A model generated the notes under the pieces. The model was not told the DNA's origin. It did not search any database and saw nothing but the letters and a program-made list of their open reading frames with translations. Positions 15,092 through 29,560 of a DNA stretch of 64,000 nucleotides are shown in pieces. The position numbers and the translations under genes were made by a program. The stretch's first letter is position 1. Each line of letters starts with the position of its first letter. The stretch is from Cacajao melanocephalus (Eukaryota > Chordata > Mammalia > Primates > Pitheciidae). The stretch is taken from contig CAUYLG010048199.1 of assembly GCA_963573385.1 (NCBI GenBank), forward strand, positions 1 through 64,000, written 5' to 3'.

Positions 15092-15275
15092 TTTGTAGCA
15101 GTATTGCTCATTAGAGAAAAAACCTGTAAGCTATCCCAATGTCCATCAATAGGTGAATGAATAAATAAATCACAGCATATTCATATGATGAAACACAATA
15201 CAGTAATGAAAATACACTATAGCCACATATGTAAATATATATGTTGAATGGAAAAGCAATTCATAGAAGAGTCTA

Positions 15276-15800
15276 TTTTATTAGCTATCTGTTGCTGCAT
15301 AACAACTTGCTCCAAAATTTAGCAGCTAATAACAATGGACATTTACTATCCCATGGTTGCTGTGGGTCAGGAATTCAGGTGCAGCTTAAATGGGTACCTC
15401 TGGCTCGGGCTCTCCTGAGATTGTTAGGCTGTTAGCCAAGGCTATGGTCTTAACCTCAAGGCTTGGTTTACAGAACATCCGCTCCTAAGCTAGTCATGTG
15501 GTGGTTGGCAGGCTGCGTCCCTTGCCATGTGGCGTTCCATGGGCTTGCCTCCCGACATGGCCAGTGGCTTCTCCCCGGGAGAGCAATCCAAAAGAGAACT
15601 AGTGAGAGATCACCCAAGACAGAAGCCACGATCTTACCATAACCCAACTTCAGAAGTGAAAGTCTATCACTTCTGCCATATTCTATGTGTTAGAAACCAG
15701 TTACTGGGTCCAGCCCACATTTGAAAGGATTGCAAAAGTGTGTGAAGACCTCAGGAGGAGGGGGAATATCAGGGTCATTTGAGAAGCTTCCTACCATACT
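15276..15800 (+). mobile_element. Old LTR-like repeat (MaLR/ERVL type, family uncertain)
   Basis: The text TATCTGTTGCTGCATAACAA, GTGGGTCAGGAATTCAGG, CACTTCTGCCATATTCTATG and a CTTCCTACCATAC end follow a widespread mammalian LTR consensus from memory. No viral coding sequence is attached. Family and strand assignments are tentative. Confidence 0.5.
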
Positions 15801-16036
15801 CTTGTGGTATGATTTCATCTTCATGAAGGTCAGAAATACAACGAATGAAATTACATATTGCTTAGGTAATCATAGCTATGTGGAAGCACGATGAAGCAAA
15901 ACGAGGAAAAGATCAACATGACGTTCAGGATAATGATTGTCTTGGGGTGGGGGGTGCTGAGAATGGAAAGAACACGCAAGGAGATTCCACAGGTTGGAGT
16001 TGGATGGTGAGTTCTTGGTGCTTCTTTCATTTTCTT

Positions 16037-16320
<284 letters not shown>

Positions 16321-17545
16321 TGATGTCATTTAATGTTGTATGTAGTTTTGTTTTTTTCTCTTTGGTTTGGTTTCCTGTGGATATGATCAAAGTTACAGGT
16401 GCATACACTGTAGAATCCATCCTTCTGTGGTATTTGCTGTCTTCCACCAGCTCTTCCCATTGACCCTTCTCCACAGGCAGCTACGTTTACCTCTTTTTGC
16501 TAATTAATTTTAGTATTTACCTCCATGTCTGTAAGTAATATGTGTGTATTGCTACCTTTGGATGCTTTGGTTTGTTTAGGTATTATCTATTCCCTTCCCA
16601 CTCTGGGAGATGAAAATTTAGCTCTCTTTCCTCCTCTCCAACTCTTCCCGTCCCTTCATCCTCCTTTATAATTACATCATCATTTTGGTTAAAGCAGTAA
16701 TCAGTGTTTACATTACTCAGTCAACACTAATCTGACTCTATTCATAGTTGAGCCATGTAGTAAAATATGACAACTTTTCCTTTCCTGCAGAACTTCACAT
16801 TTTTCCTGGAGTTGTGAATGATCATGTTTGTTCAATTGCTTAGTTTTCTACGTATTTGTCATTCAAGTGCAAACTCTGGCAGTTGTCTAAAGCTCTTTTC
16901 AGGATGTTCAGGCACATTAGGTTTTCTACCAAATTCATCTTGTTGGAAACGTCTCCCAGAGCCTCTTGACCTGCTTCAGCCTGGATGGGCCGTCCATGCC
17001 TGGTGGGCCCCTATCCTACACTGTCCTACAAGGATCTCCCCGGACCATCACCCTGAGCTCACTGCCTCCATCCCTTGTCTTCCTCCTTGGTTTACTTCTT
17101 TGTTTTGGTGAAGCACACCTCTGTGGCTTCCTGAGAGAGGGTGCAAGGCAGGCAGCCCAGCGACAGACAGCCTTACTTACCTGAAAATGTCTTTATTCCA
17201 CCCTCAGATTGAGCTAATTCTTTGGCTGATTCAGATTTCTGGTCTTTGGTTTGGAATTCCGATTTGGAAATAATCTTCCTCCAGAATTTTGAAGGCTTTA
17301 TTCCATGGCCTTCTAGCTTCCAGTGTTGCTGTCAAAAAGTCTAAAACCATTGTAATTTCCGGTTCTTCATATTTGATCTCTTTTATACCTTCCCTCAAAA
17401 CCCCTAAACCTCTGTAGGATCGTCTCCTTTCCCCTGGCGTCCTGAAATTTCACAATAATGTTGCTTGGTGTGCATCTGTTTTCATCCACTGTGCTGGGGA
17501 CAGTGAGTTTTTGATCTAGCAACTCATGCCCTTAAGTTCTGGGGA

Positions 17546-17848
17546 TTTTGTTTCTTTGTTTGTTTGTTTGAGATGGAGTCTTGCTCTGTCACCCAGGCTG
17601 GAGTGCAGTGGCGCAGTCTAAGCTCACTGCAACCTCCACCTAGTGAATTCAAGTGATTCTCATGCCTCAGCCTCCTAAGTAGCTGGGATTACAGGCACAT
17701 GCCACCACACCGGGCTAATTTTTGTATTTTTAGTAAAGATGGGATTTCACCGTGTTGGTTAGGCTGGTCTCAAATCTCTGACCTCATGATCCTCCTGCCT
17801 CAGCCTCCCAAAATGCTGGGATTACAGGTGTGAGCCACCATACCCAGC
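17546..17848 (-). mobile_element. AluS, full length
   Basis: A TTTG-repeat head, then an antisense Alu ending in CCACCATACCCAGC. Confidence 0.92.
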
Positions 17849-17874
17849 TTTTTAAAAAATAATTTTAAAAATAA

Positions 17875-18140
<266 letters not shown>

Positions 18141-18836
18141 CATCATATTTTCTTTTCATTTTCATTCTTTGTCTTTTTCTGCTTTTTGGGAGACTTCCTT
18201 GATTTTTCTTGTAGCCCCCTAGGAAGACTGGAAGACTTTTCTCATACTGTATTCCATTCTTGTCTTGTGGGTCCGGTATCTTATTTTATCTCTCTTACGT
18301 TAATTATAGGATTTTTCTTTCAAGAGTTCTTCTCTGTGAGTGGTCTGTATTTGATCCAGAGTTCCTTCTCTTTGTTTAATTGACTGGTTTGGTCTGTGTC
18401 TTTAATGTTAGAGGCTCCTTGCTGTCTGGGGATTCCTGGTTGCCTGTTTATTTTTAAAAGTGGGGGACTAACAACTTTGAGCTGGAAGGGATTTGAGGGA
18501 GCAAAAGTAGACATATGTCCCTACCATCTTTGCCAAGTCATACAGCCTTTTGTTTCTCTCATTTATTTCAGGTTAAAAAGTGAAAAAAAAAAAATCCATA
18601 GTCCACACCCTGAAAGATAAATCAGTAACTGTAATAGCTACCCTTGAGCTCAAAGAAAAATTACATCTTTCCCTCCTCAGCCCTTAAAGAAAAACATGGA
18701 ACTATCCCCCTACCTCCAAATTTTCTATTGCAAAAAATAGCACGAGATTAGTACGTGAAATTTGTGACATGTGTAAACCGCTCTAAAATTGTGAATAGGT
18801 TTAGAAACCTTTTCTCCCTCCTCTCTACTCCCACCG

Positions 18837-18881
18837 TCCTGAATCACCAGCCCAGCCTTCTGGCTCATCACTTCCTGCTTG
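18837..18881 (+). CDS. KCNN3: Optional SK3 exon (+15 residues before the pore), splice sites non-canonical here
   Basis: This 45-bp segment keeps the channel frame. If the upstream exon ends in AG of the Arg codon, as the pore exon's lone leading G requires, the joined frame reads SPESPAQPSGSSLPAW in place of that Arg, so 15 residues are added. A human SK3 isoform with 15 extra residues between S5 and the pore helix, insensitive to apamin and scyllatoxin, is known (hSK3_ex4). The peptide and the exact 45-bp length match my recollection of it. A pyrimidine-rich tract (TTTCTCCCTCCTCTCTACTC) precedes it. However, the bases just before are CG instead of AG, and those just after are CT instead of GT, followed by GAGT as in a good donor. 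In this sequence the exon therefore looks unusable, or its borders are unusual. Confidence 0.55.
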
Positions 18882-18904
18882 CTGAGTTGCATGCATGTCT
18901 TATC

Positions 18905-19020
18905 TCCATGACGATGCTCCAAACCACTGGAGAGCAGGGTGCATGTCCAATTCATCTCAGCATCTTCTGTAGCCCGCACCAGAGGCGCGATCACGGAAGG
19001 CTGACAAACAGCGAAGGACA
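18905..19020 (+). mobile_element. L2 3'-end fragment
   Basis: CCACTGGAGAGCAGGGTGCAT, then CAATTCATCTCAGCATC and GTAGCCCGCACCAGAG, follow a sense L2 end, diverged. Confidence 0.5.
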
Positions 19021-19436
19021 TTCTCAAGACCTTCATCTCCTCTCCTTGGCACATACAGTTAGCACCTACAGGAGTTTATATGGTGAATGGAAAAAGAAAC
19101 CCGCAAGAGCATAATTGAGATATAATTCCATTCTGAGCTCTAATCTCTTTACCTTGGCATCCTCCCATGTATGAATAGGATGGTCTGTGATCCTGAGGGC
19201 AGTCAAACAGCCAGGGAGCACCAGTTTAATCCTCAGGGTTTGCAGGGAAAGGAAGACTGTGGAGACCCAACTGCACAGCAAAACCAGTGATGTACGCAGA
19301 GCACAGGCTACAAATTAAATCCGAACTTCATGGTTCGGTGTTCAAGGCTCTCCACTGCTGCTCCTCGGACACCTGCAAGGCTTCTAGCAGCTCTCCCTAT
19401 CTGGGGCCTGACCTCTTTAGTCAGTCTTGCATGTAG

Positions 19437-19852
<416 letters not shown>

Positions 19853-20011
19853 ACAGCTGATTTCTTTTGGATCTGTATCAAATAGTTCTCCAGCCTAAAC
19901 TTCAAGACATCCTCATGAATGCCTCACCACTCCACTGCACGTGTAAATCCATGCCCCTGTATTTTTCCATCTATTGCTTCTCAGACTGATAACACCTGCA
20001 CCCTCTGAGCA

Positions 20012-20200
20012 ACAATAATTGCTCAGGTTTAGTGAGCGCTTACTTTGGGCCAGGCACTGTGCTGGTATTGCTTGTGGGTTATTTTACTTAATCCTCTCGT
20101 CAGCAGATGAGGAAATTGAGTGACAGAGAGGGTACGTCACTTGCCCACAGCCATGGAGCTACTTAACATTGGAGCTGGAACTCCAAGCCAGGCAAACGCA
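20012..20200 (-). mobile_element. MIR fragment
   Basis: Clear reverse MIR: GTGAGCGCTTACTTTGGGCC, then AGATGAGGAAATTGAGTG and CACTTGCCCACAGCCATG. Confidence 0.75.
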
Positions 20201-21179
20201 GCCCAGCCAGCCCAAGCTCCCTGGCTCAGCTCAACTCCTCACTGCTAAACTGCCTCAGCCCAAGACTTGTCTTCCAGGAAATACTTTTTAGAAGAACTGA
20301 GGACCCTGGCTGTGACTCTACAACATCTATGTGTTGCTGGCTTGTGGCGTGGAGCTGTCTTTACGCCTTCTTCCTTCTGTGTCCCCTCTCACAGTCACTT
20401 AGTCTTGCTGCTTTACAGAAGCTGAAGTCTGATTTTTCACCACTGCCTCAGCACAGTGCCTGAGAGTCAGGCTCTGCCACCATCCCTCCAGCCAAGAGCA
20501 GCCTGCTGGGAAGGGAGGGGTTGCATTGGCCTGAGGGCCTAGTAGGGCAGAGTGAGCAGGACAAGGGGGCAGCGGCCTGTCCAAGGCCACAGCACAACTG
20601 GGAGGGGGCTGATGCCCCGGGTCATGGTCAGGGGTAGACGCCATCCTGGGAATCAGACTTGGGAGCCACTAGCCTGTGCTATTTGAAGACAGCCAGGGGG
20701 GCAAAGGCAGGCCCAGCCCGGGGACATGAGACCCAGGCAACCAGCCAGGGCTCCTCAGGGTAGTAACAGAGCACCCCTGGGGAGCAAGTGTAGACGGAGA
20801 GGGCAGGCAAGGCCATCTCGTCAGCAGAGCTTTGGGAGGGGGTATCTTCTCTTCAGCTGTCTCCAAAAGTACCAGACGCCCATGTCCTTGTGCAGATAGC
20901 TACAAAAAGGCTGAGGCTGTGCCCCCTGCCCCGCCCCTGGTCCCCAGTTGCTGGCCAAGGACTCAGATGGGGCTGGAGAGCCCACCACTGCTGGGCTCAG
21001 GTGGATGAGAAAGGCTATGGCCTGCGTCTCTGTCCCAGCTTTGCACGCCTGTTTCTTGCCTGGTCACCCCACCTCTGTGTCCTGCCTCTTCAAACACCCT
21101 GCTCGCCACCCGCAGACCATTCTTCCCGGCAAGCTGTGTCATCTTGTCATTCCTGTGCTCAAGAACCCAGAATCTCTGC

Positions 21180-21345
21180 TAAGGCCTGTAAGACAAAATC
21201 CAAACTTCTTATCCCAGAGTTCCAGCCCTTCCTAAATCTGACCCCTGGTTTCTGAAGCCCCCTGGTCGCCTGCCGCTGGAACCCAGGCGCTCTCCTCTCA
21301 CTGAAACTTCCTCATTATTCTCAAGACACATGCCAGTCGGTCTTG
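21180..21345 (+). mobile_element. L2 fragment
   Basis: AAAATCCAAACTTCTTATC, then CTGACCCCTGGTTTCTG and CACTGAAACTTCCTCATT, match the sense L2 3' region. Confidence 0.55.
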
Positions 21346-21369
21346 CCTGTTTGATGTTGAGTGGAACAG

Positions 21370-21532
21370 TGAAAGGAACATGGGCTTTGCTTCCTGTGTG
21401 TCGTTGGGCAAGTCACCCAGTGTCTCCGTGCCTCCTGCTGCTTACCTGGGAAATACTTAAAGGGCTGTTGTGAGAATTAGAATGTTTGCTTACAAAGTGC
21501 CAGGCACACAGTAGGTGCTCAATACATGCACA
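21370..21532 (+). mobile_element. MIR fragment
   Basis: A sense MIR: GGGCAAGTCACCCAGTGTC through GCCAGGCACACAGTAGGTGC. Confidence 0.75.
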
Positions 21533-22324
21533 GTACCCACCATGCCGTGCTCTGGGTGCCCCCTGACCTGATGGCCTGCCTCGTTTCTGACTGGCTGAGT
21601 TCCTGCCTCCTACCAGGCCCCTCTCTAGATGCACCTTCACGTGCAGCCCGCCCCGCGTCCCTCACTGAACGCGGCAAGGGAAGGAAAACCAGCATTTGCC
21701 TGTCCCTTGCTGGGCACAGACCCTGTGGGGGCGTGGAGACCCCTGATGGTGGCGGCAAACCCTCCCAGGGGGCCTCCTTGTGCTAGTCCTGCACCGGCCC
21801 ATTGTGTGCACTAACACACAGAAGTCCTGATGGTAACTCACGTCCATAGATGAAGGTTCCTAAATGGCTTTCTGCTCTGTCCAACCTACTTGATTTGGTC
21901 TCCCTGGCCCTTTGGTCTTAGCTTCCCCATCCAGCGGCCTCCAAGTGGCTAAGAGAAGATTTTATCAAGAAGTGAAACCCTGCAGTCTAAAATGCAGGAT
22001 CTCGTGTGTGCTGTTCAGGCCGATCCTGTTAGAGAACGGTTTGAAAGAGGACCCACCTTCGCCAGCCCTGCCACTCAGCCTGCAGCCGGTTCCCTTGCTG
22101 CACTGTGGGTCGAGCCTTGGGCTTTCATTAGGGTTCTCTGCCCAGAGCACCCACTCCTCTGGGCCTGCCTAGAAAATGCAAGCCTTGCTCCTCTGTGGCA
22201 CCTCTGTGGACCCACCATCTCCAACTGACCCTCACGTGTGTGGGTCAAGGTCATTGCCCTCTGCCTCCATCCCCAGGGCACCTTGTCCGGCCCCTGATTG
22301 CACCCTCTGCAGATGTCTGCCTCC

Positions 22325-22440
22325 TCAGCAAACTCCTCTCCTGGGCTGAGTCCCTGAGGGCAGGGGCTGTGTGGTGTTCATGTCTGTATTTCAGTACTTG
22401 GCACAGAGCCTGGCATGCAGCAGGCCCTGGTGTTAGGGAT
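22325..22440 (+). mobile_element. L2 3'-end fragment
   Basis: CCCTGAGGGCAGGGGCTGTG, then TACTTGGCACAGAGCCTGGC, is the common L2 3' end in sense orientation. Confidence 0.6.
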
Positions 22441-23003
22441 GAAGGGAAGGAGGAGGGGGATGGGTGCAATAGGCATCCGGGCAGAAGGAATGGTGGTCAT
22501 GTTTCTGGTTGGTTCCTCCCAAGGAGGGGCAGCCACAAGCCCCTGCCTGACTCAGAAAGGGAGGCCTCTGTGGACACCCTGGAGCTCCCCTCTAGAGACC
22601 ACTCCACGAGACCCCCAGCCACGCAGCTCCCTCCAGACCCCCGGGAGATGCCAGTCTTTGAGACGCATCAACTTTCTTAGAGAAAATCGCTGAATATGCT
22701 TGGTAATTTTTTTTGACATTTTCCCTGTTCAGGAGCTTGTGATTTCAGATTAATCACATCCACATACATTTAGATTGTCGGCTTGGAAGGGAAAATTGGA
22801 ATTTTATTACTGCATGATTTCATCCAAAGCTATCTTACCAACTCTAAAAGGATGTCTACAATGAGGTGCAAATCACGACAAAACATTTTGCCTCTGGGAC
22901 CAAGCTCATGGCAGGAGGCCAAGGGGACCAGCGGGGCGGTGGGGGAGGGGGGGCTGTGGGCGGGGCCTGGGTGGGCACAGTCGCAGCGCCTTCAGTGGCC
23001 TAA

Positions 23004-23390
<387 letters not shown>

Positions 23391-26300
23391 TAGTTAACAG
23401 ACCGGCATGCATGTCCCCTACACATAAAAAGGCGGGTGGGAAATCTGCAATGGATTCTCACTTTTCAGTTGACTTTTCTGAGGTAAGAATGGGCTCCTGG
23501 CAGCTAATGGTCTATTCACAGCTCCCTCAAAACGGGCTGGGTGAAGCGGGTCCTGGTCCGGTGCCCTGCTGCCCACCCCACTGCTGCACAGCCACCCAGG
23601 TCACCTCCAGTGAGTACTGGGGCTTGCAGTTTATGGTCCTCCTTCCTGTTCCCTCGGTCCCACTGACCTTGGTACCATTTCTGATCATGATTAGCTGGAA
23701 CTCACAGAAGCAGGGTCTGGGGAAAGGGCACCTAGTCAGCCTTCAGGACCTGTGTCCTGGACAGGGCTGGCCACATGGCCCTGGGCCCGCTCTTGCCTTT
23801 TCAGGCTTCTACTTCCACCTTGGCCTATGGAAGGGCTGGGCTCTGAGTGCCAAGTGCTTTGCGGCGCTGGCATTCTGTGAGGCTGTGATCCCATCCCCAG
23901 GTGCCCAGCAGGTGTGCCGTGCCCTTTCAAGGTGTATCTCTCCTGCCCAGTGCCCTGCTACCCACACTCGACACACACTCGCAGAGGAGGCACACATTCC
24001 CACCTGTCACAAGGCCATCACGGTGTGGCGTACGGGAGGGACATGGGGTCTGAGTTTCTGCTCGCTGTGGACGCTGGGCCAGGCAGTCCGCCTGTTGGAC
24101 CTGAGCATCCTCCAGGGTGAAGTGGAGATGGATGGCCTGCCCTGCCCTCCCCACCGGTGTGTGCAAGGACCAAATGCAATGATGTATGTGAAAGTGATTT
24201 GAAAACAAAAAGTGGCCACACAGAGGTCAGTGTGGGTGGCGTCCTCGGTGTCCTTCGGTTGCAAGTTGGTGAAGTGTTCCCTTGGCCTTGTTGCACTTGG
24301 GGTCCAGGACAGGCAGCTGCTGCTGTTTGGCCTTCATCCTGGAATCCTAGGGCAGTGTCACAGCAGGGCTGGACACTCTTTTCAAAGGAGGAGACTGAGG
24401 CTGAGAGAGGAAGCTCATCTAAGCCTGGGGGTGGGGAGGTGGCATGGTGCGAGGTAGACGGGCCGTCTGTGGCGTGGCTCTGGGACTCTGTGGTCGGAGA
24501 CTACAGCCCTCCCCAGGACACCCCCCCCGCAACCCCTCACATGTTTGTGAAAATCCTTCCTTGCAGTGATCCCTCAGATTCCACTTGTCACCCCCATTGC
24601 TCCCAGGAGAGATGAAGACCCTCTTTCTGGAAGGGCAGTGACCCCTTTCTGCAGTGGAAAGGGAGGGCCCAGCTCTTCCTGCAGGGTCTGCGTGAACGCC
24701 TCACCGGCACTGGGGGCTTCCCCCACTCCCCACTCCACTCTGCCTCATTGGCTTCCTGGGGCTGATCTGGTGGACCAGACAGTCAGACTCAGGCTGGTGG
24801 GAGCAGAGCAGGCCCTGGGGCCGGCGGCCTGCTGAGCAGGAGGCGCCAGGCTCTCTCCTCCTTTCTGACTCCAGTCCAGGGCAGGTCCTAAGACAGCAGC
24901 TAATGACAGAAAGCTTAGCGCTGGGGCGGTGATAAATCATGGGTAAGTGCAAGGCTTTAGAACAAACACCTCCCATCGGGTAGTAGGAGTCTGTCTGGCA
25001 CAGCACCAACTGTCACGAGGAAACCAGGGAAAGACGCTTCTTACCAGAGAGGAATGAAATGCCACCGAAGGCCAAAGCTTTCCTTCTTAGAGCCACTCCT
25101 GGGGCGTGGGCTTTGTGCCTCAGAACCAGCTCTCAGCCAGGGCCGGTACAGAGCAGGGTGGCCAATAGGTGGCTGGGCCCTGCAGGGAGCCTCTGTTATT
25201 TTAAAATACCAGTTTCTCCCTCTCAGCGCGTAGCTGTGCCCCATCCGAGAAGCGGCCCCCTAAGGACCCAGCCGCCTGGATCCTGGACTCCGCATCTCCT
25301 GCCTCTGCTCTGGCACAGCTGAGCAGAACATGCGAGACCCCTGCCCCACCCACCCCTGCCTCTCTTTAGGGGTCTGGGGGCTACTTGTCTTTCAGCACCC
25401 CCTTTTGCTGCCTGCATCTACAGTGCTCCTCCGAAAGGAGTGTTCTGTTCCCTGTGGATTGAGGTGTGATCAAAGTGAAAAGAACAAATGGACGAGAAGG
25501 AGCCGGCCCCCACCTTCACCTTCCATATGAAAAATACAGCCCAGGCCTTTTATCTCCTCTTTTTGTACAAAACCCTGCGCATAAATATATTCTTCTCTAT
25601 ATACGGGAACGGGGAGGTTTCCGCTATTGATTTTCAGTGTTTCTCACCCATGTTAAAGTCAGTCGCCTCACTCTGGGGTCAGCCACAGTGAGGAACCCCG
25701 GTGGCGTTTTCCTAGCAAATGTGATTTTTCTAGCTGAGTCACTCCTAGCCAGGGAGGATCCTTTCCCCTCCTCCTCCCAACCTCCAAAACTATGTATAGC
25801 ACCCAATTATTATTGCAAGTGCCTTTTACTAAAGGTAGGGCTTCCTGTTTGGTTACCATGGACACCATGAAGGCCAAGGCAAGGCCTGCTTGGGAAGGAA
25901 AAGGAAGGATCTGTGTGTGTGCATGGCCTGTAAATAGTCTTAATCATTGTTTTCTCTTGGCAAATCCCAGTAACGATGTAATGATCAACCATTAAGCAGG
26001 GTATATAATTGTCTGAACGACTTGCCATGGCTGGCACAGACCTGGTGTGTTTGAGAGATTTCACCCACAAAAGCAGCTCCATCAAAGTCCAGCATCTTTC
26101 CATAAGGATTTTTTTCATGATCGCAGTGACAACACAGTAGAGAGAAAGCAGTCAGTATTTAGTATCCAGAACTGGAAATGACAATGCAAGTTAGAAGATG
26201 TGCAGTGCTGACCTGTGGTTCTGCAGGCACCTGGGAGCCCCTGGAGCCCCCAAGTCCGCTTGGCATGACTTGGTTTCAATCTGGCCTCTTTCTAAAGCTG

Positions 26301-27559
26301 GACTCGCTCTGTGGACCCTTGGTGAGTTATGGACAAACAGGCAAAAGCTTCCAGATGTCTCCTGGGACACTGAGCTTTTCCCCAATGACCTCATGAGAGA
26401 GGCCTCTGAATGGCAAAGGGAAAGTAATGATGAAGTGAAAGGTAGCACAAATTGAGTCATTTTGGGAGGAGGCAAAAAGAGGGCTCAGCAAGACATCTGC
26501 TTAATGTCAGTTTTAGAAGATGAGCCTCTCCCGAAACACCTTACTTTCAAACCAATTGATGTTATTTTAGTTGTTGCATGGAATCTGTTGCAGAAACAGA
26601 ATCCAACTGTAAATCCTCCAGGCTTCCCTCCTCCATTTGTCACTTTCATTTGTGTTTTATTTTATTTTATGCTTCTTTAGTTAAGAACACCTCATACTTT
26701 TCCCCTTGGGATGCTTGTTTTTCCAGCTTCTAAGGTTTTCCAGCTGGAAAATGCTTCTTGAAAACAAGAGGTAGGAGGAATGGTGTGGAGGAGTCTCAGT
26801 CCAGATTTGGGTCCGAATCTCTAGAGTTGGGCGTGTTCACCCCGTCCCAGCCGCCCTCCCTCCGTGCACCTCCTGCTCTCTGCTCACCCACGTACCTTGG
26901 GAAGTTCCACCTCATCGGAAGTGGACCCCATCCCCTCCCCTTGTCCCACAGAACTGGAAGTTGGGCAGAGCAGATCCAGGGACTCCAGTTGGTATCCCCT
27001 GTGGTTCAGGACTTGGCATATCTGAAAGCAAAAGGCTGAGTCATGGACCTTCCCCCGAGTCTGACCCCAGAGAAGTCATAGCAGCAGCTGCTTATCCTTC
27101 CCATGCTGCTTCCTCCCTCCTCACACTTCCCCTCTGCCCACCAGACATTTCCAAGATTCCACTGTTAGCCAGGCCCTTGGCGATTTTTCTCTTAAAGCTA
27201 ACCTGCACCACTGCCAGGCTGCCCCCATGGCCTGTCAGACTATTAACTCACCTAAGTGAAAGGGCCCAGCATCCCAAAGGGGACCCAGGGGACAGCCAAT
27301 CCTTATACCACATGAAGATGGACACAGCAGGGCGGGATTCCATGGCACTTCCTTCATGTCCTCTAAAGAGCCAAAATGGACCCTTAACTTCTGGCTCAAG
27401 CCTTGGGCTCCTTGTTCTTCCTTCCTCGCTCAATCCCAACAGCCCATCATTTTTTCTTATTCATCAATCTCCTCTTTGTCTCTTTCCCTTCTGACCCTTG
27501 CTGTTGAGGATGAAACACAACTTGTTCCCCATCTCATTCTCTGCCCAGCTTGACCTCTC

Positions 27560-27906
27560 CCTGTACCCACCTCCCTTCTCTTTTCTCCTCTCTTCTCTTC
27601 TCCTATTCTCTTCTTTCCTCTTCTCTTCTCTTCTTTCTCTTCTCTCTTCTCTTCTCTCCTCTCCTCTCCCCCCTCCCCTCCTCCTCCCCTTCCCTTCCCC
27701 TTCTCTCTCTTTCCTCTCTCCTTCCCCTCCTTTCCCCTCCCCTCACCTCCCCCCACTCTCCTCCCCTCCCCTCCCCTCTCCCTGCTCCCCTCTCCCCTCT
27801 CTCCTCTCCCTTCTCTCCTCTTTCCTCTCTCCTTCCCCTCCTTTCCCCTCCACTCCACTCCCTTCCTCTCCTCTTCCTCTTCTCACCCCCCTTCCTTCTC
27901 CCTCCC
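27560..27906 (+). repeat. CT-rich polypyrimidine tract, about 350 bp
   Basis: Almost unbroken C and T on the transcribed sense, with irregular TCTCC, TTCTC and CCTCC units and very few purines. In RNA it is a long CU-rich run; in DNA it is a polypurine-polypyrimidine duplex that could form a triplex. The Ser/Leu/Pro-rich and Arg/Gly/Glu-rich frames over it are compositional artefacts. Confidence 0.95.
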
Positions 27907-29065
27907 TGCACCCTGCACAGTCTGCAGAGGCTCAGCAATCTAGGCTTCAGTATACTTCCACCACTTTCTGAAGGCTGCTGATGTCTGACCCCATCTTGAT
28001 GAGGTTGCCTCTTAATGGAAAGGACCAGGTGAGGTGTCATTACTGGTGACTTCCCTAATTACATCCAGTTAATGGAAAAATGAAGTTGAGAGCATCCATT
28101 TAAGTTGGAATTAAGGGTTAAGAGTGCAGCATCCTCTAGTGAGATACTCACAAGGGAGTCATGACATCTTTATGTTGAAAGAAACTGGGAAGTGTCATCC
28201 AGTCCACTGTCCTGCCTCCAGAGAGAACTTTATCTTCATCATAGAGATAGATGGTTCCTTAGATAAAACACTCTAGCTTCTAATTAAAAGCACCCCCTTC
28301 ATTCAACCAGCTACACTGTGGGCCATGGCAAGAGCTGTGGAACACCCCGTCTAGACCCTGGAAATTTGGGATGGTGGATGATTGATTGTTGTGACTGAAC
28401 TCCCAAAGTAGCATGGTGCAGGGAAGCTCCCTCTTCAGGCCTCTTGGACCCCAGCTTTCAGGAATGATTTAAGTCGAGTTTTGCCTGGGCCTGGGGAGAG
28501 GAGGGAGAATGGAGCCTGGGGAGAACCCGCTCCATCTGACGTTCCATTTTTAACGCTGTGATAGAGTCCTCTTTTTGGGCTTTCAGCCCAAAGTACTTTT
28601 GGAACTCCGTATAAAGGAGAGGGATGACACTCCGTCCGGTTGAGGGGAAGGGAGCACACATCTTCCCTCTGAGATGGCTTCTTTTAAGCTATTTTTTGCT
28701 TTTGGAGGCCTGGCTAAATTGATTACAGCTACAGACCAGGCTGTGCAACCGCCCAGATCCTTTGAACATTGGGCACAGAGTCTCCTGTAAGTCACAGAAG
28801 CTGAAAAAACACAGCCGTCCTTGAACAAAAGAGGAAAATGAGGTCAGAAAAGGAAAGTTCACACAGACTTGGTTCTTTTCACTTTGTTGTCCTAGAAATG
28901 GGAGGCCAACCAATGTGCCGAGAAACACGAGATTGTTTTAATGGGGACCCTTGTGGGAAACTGGGAGAAAGCATTGTGAACTTCAACCACGTCGAAACTT
29001 CAGACAGGCTAGCCTTCGTCAGCCTGTGGGATAAAGAGAGAAAGGGATTCTAAAAGAGAGAGTAG

Positions 29066-29560
<495 letters not shown>

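Noticed and set aside
27457..28040. Ser/Leu/Pro-rich and Arg/Gly/Glu-rich open frames on both strands
   Set aside because: Products of the CT-rich tract; no start context, splice structure or domain.
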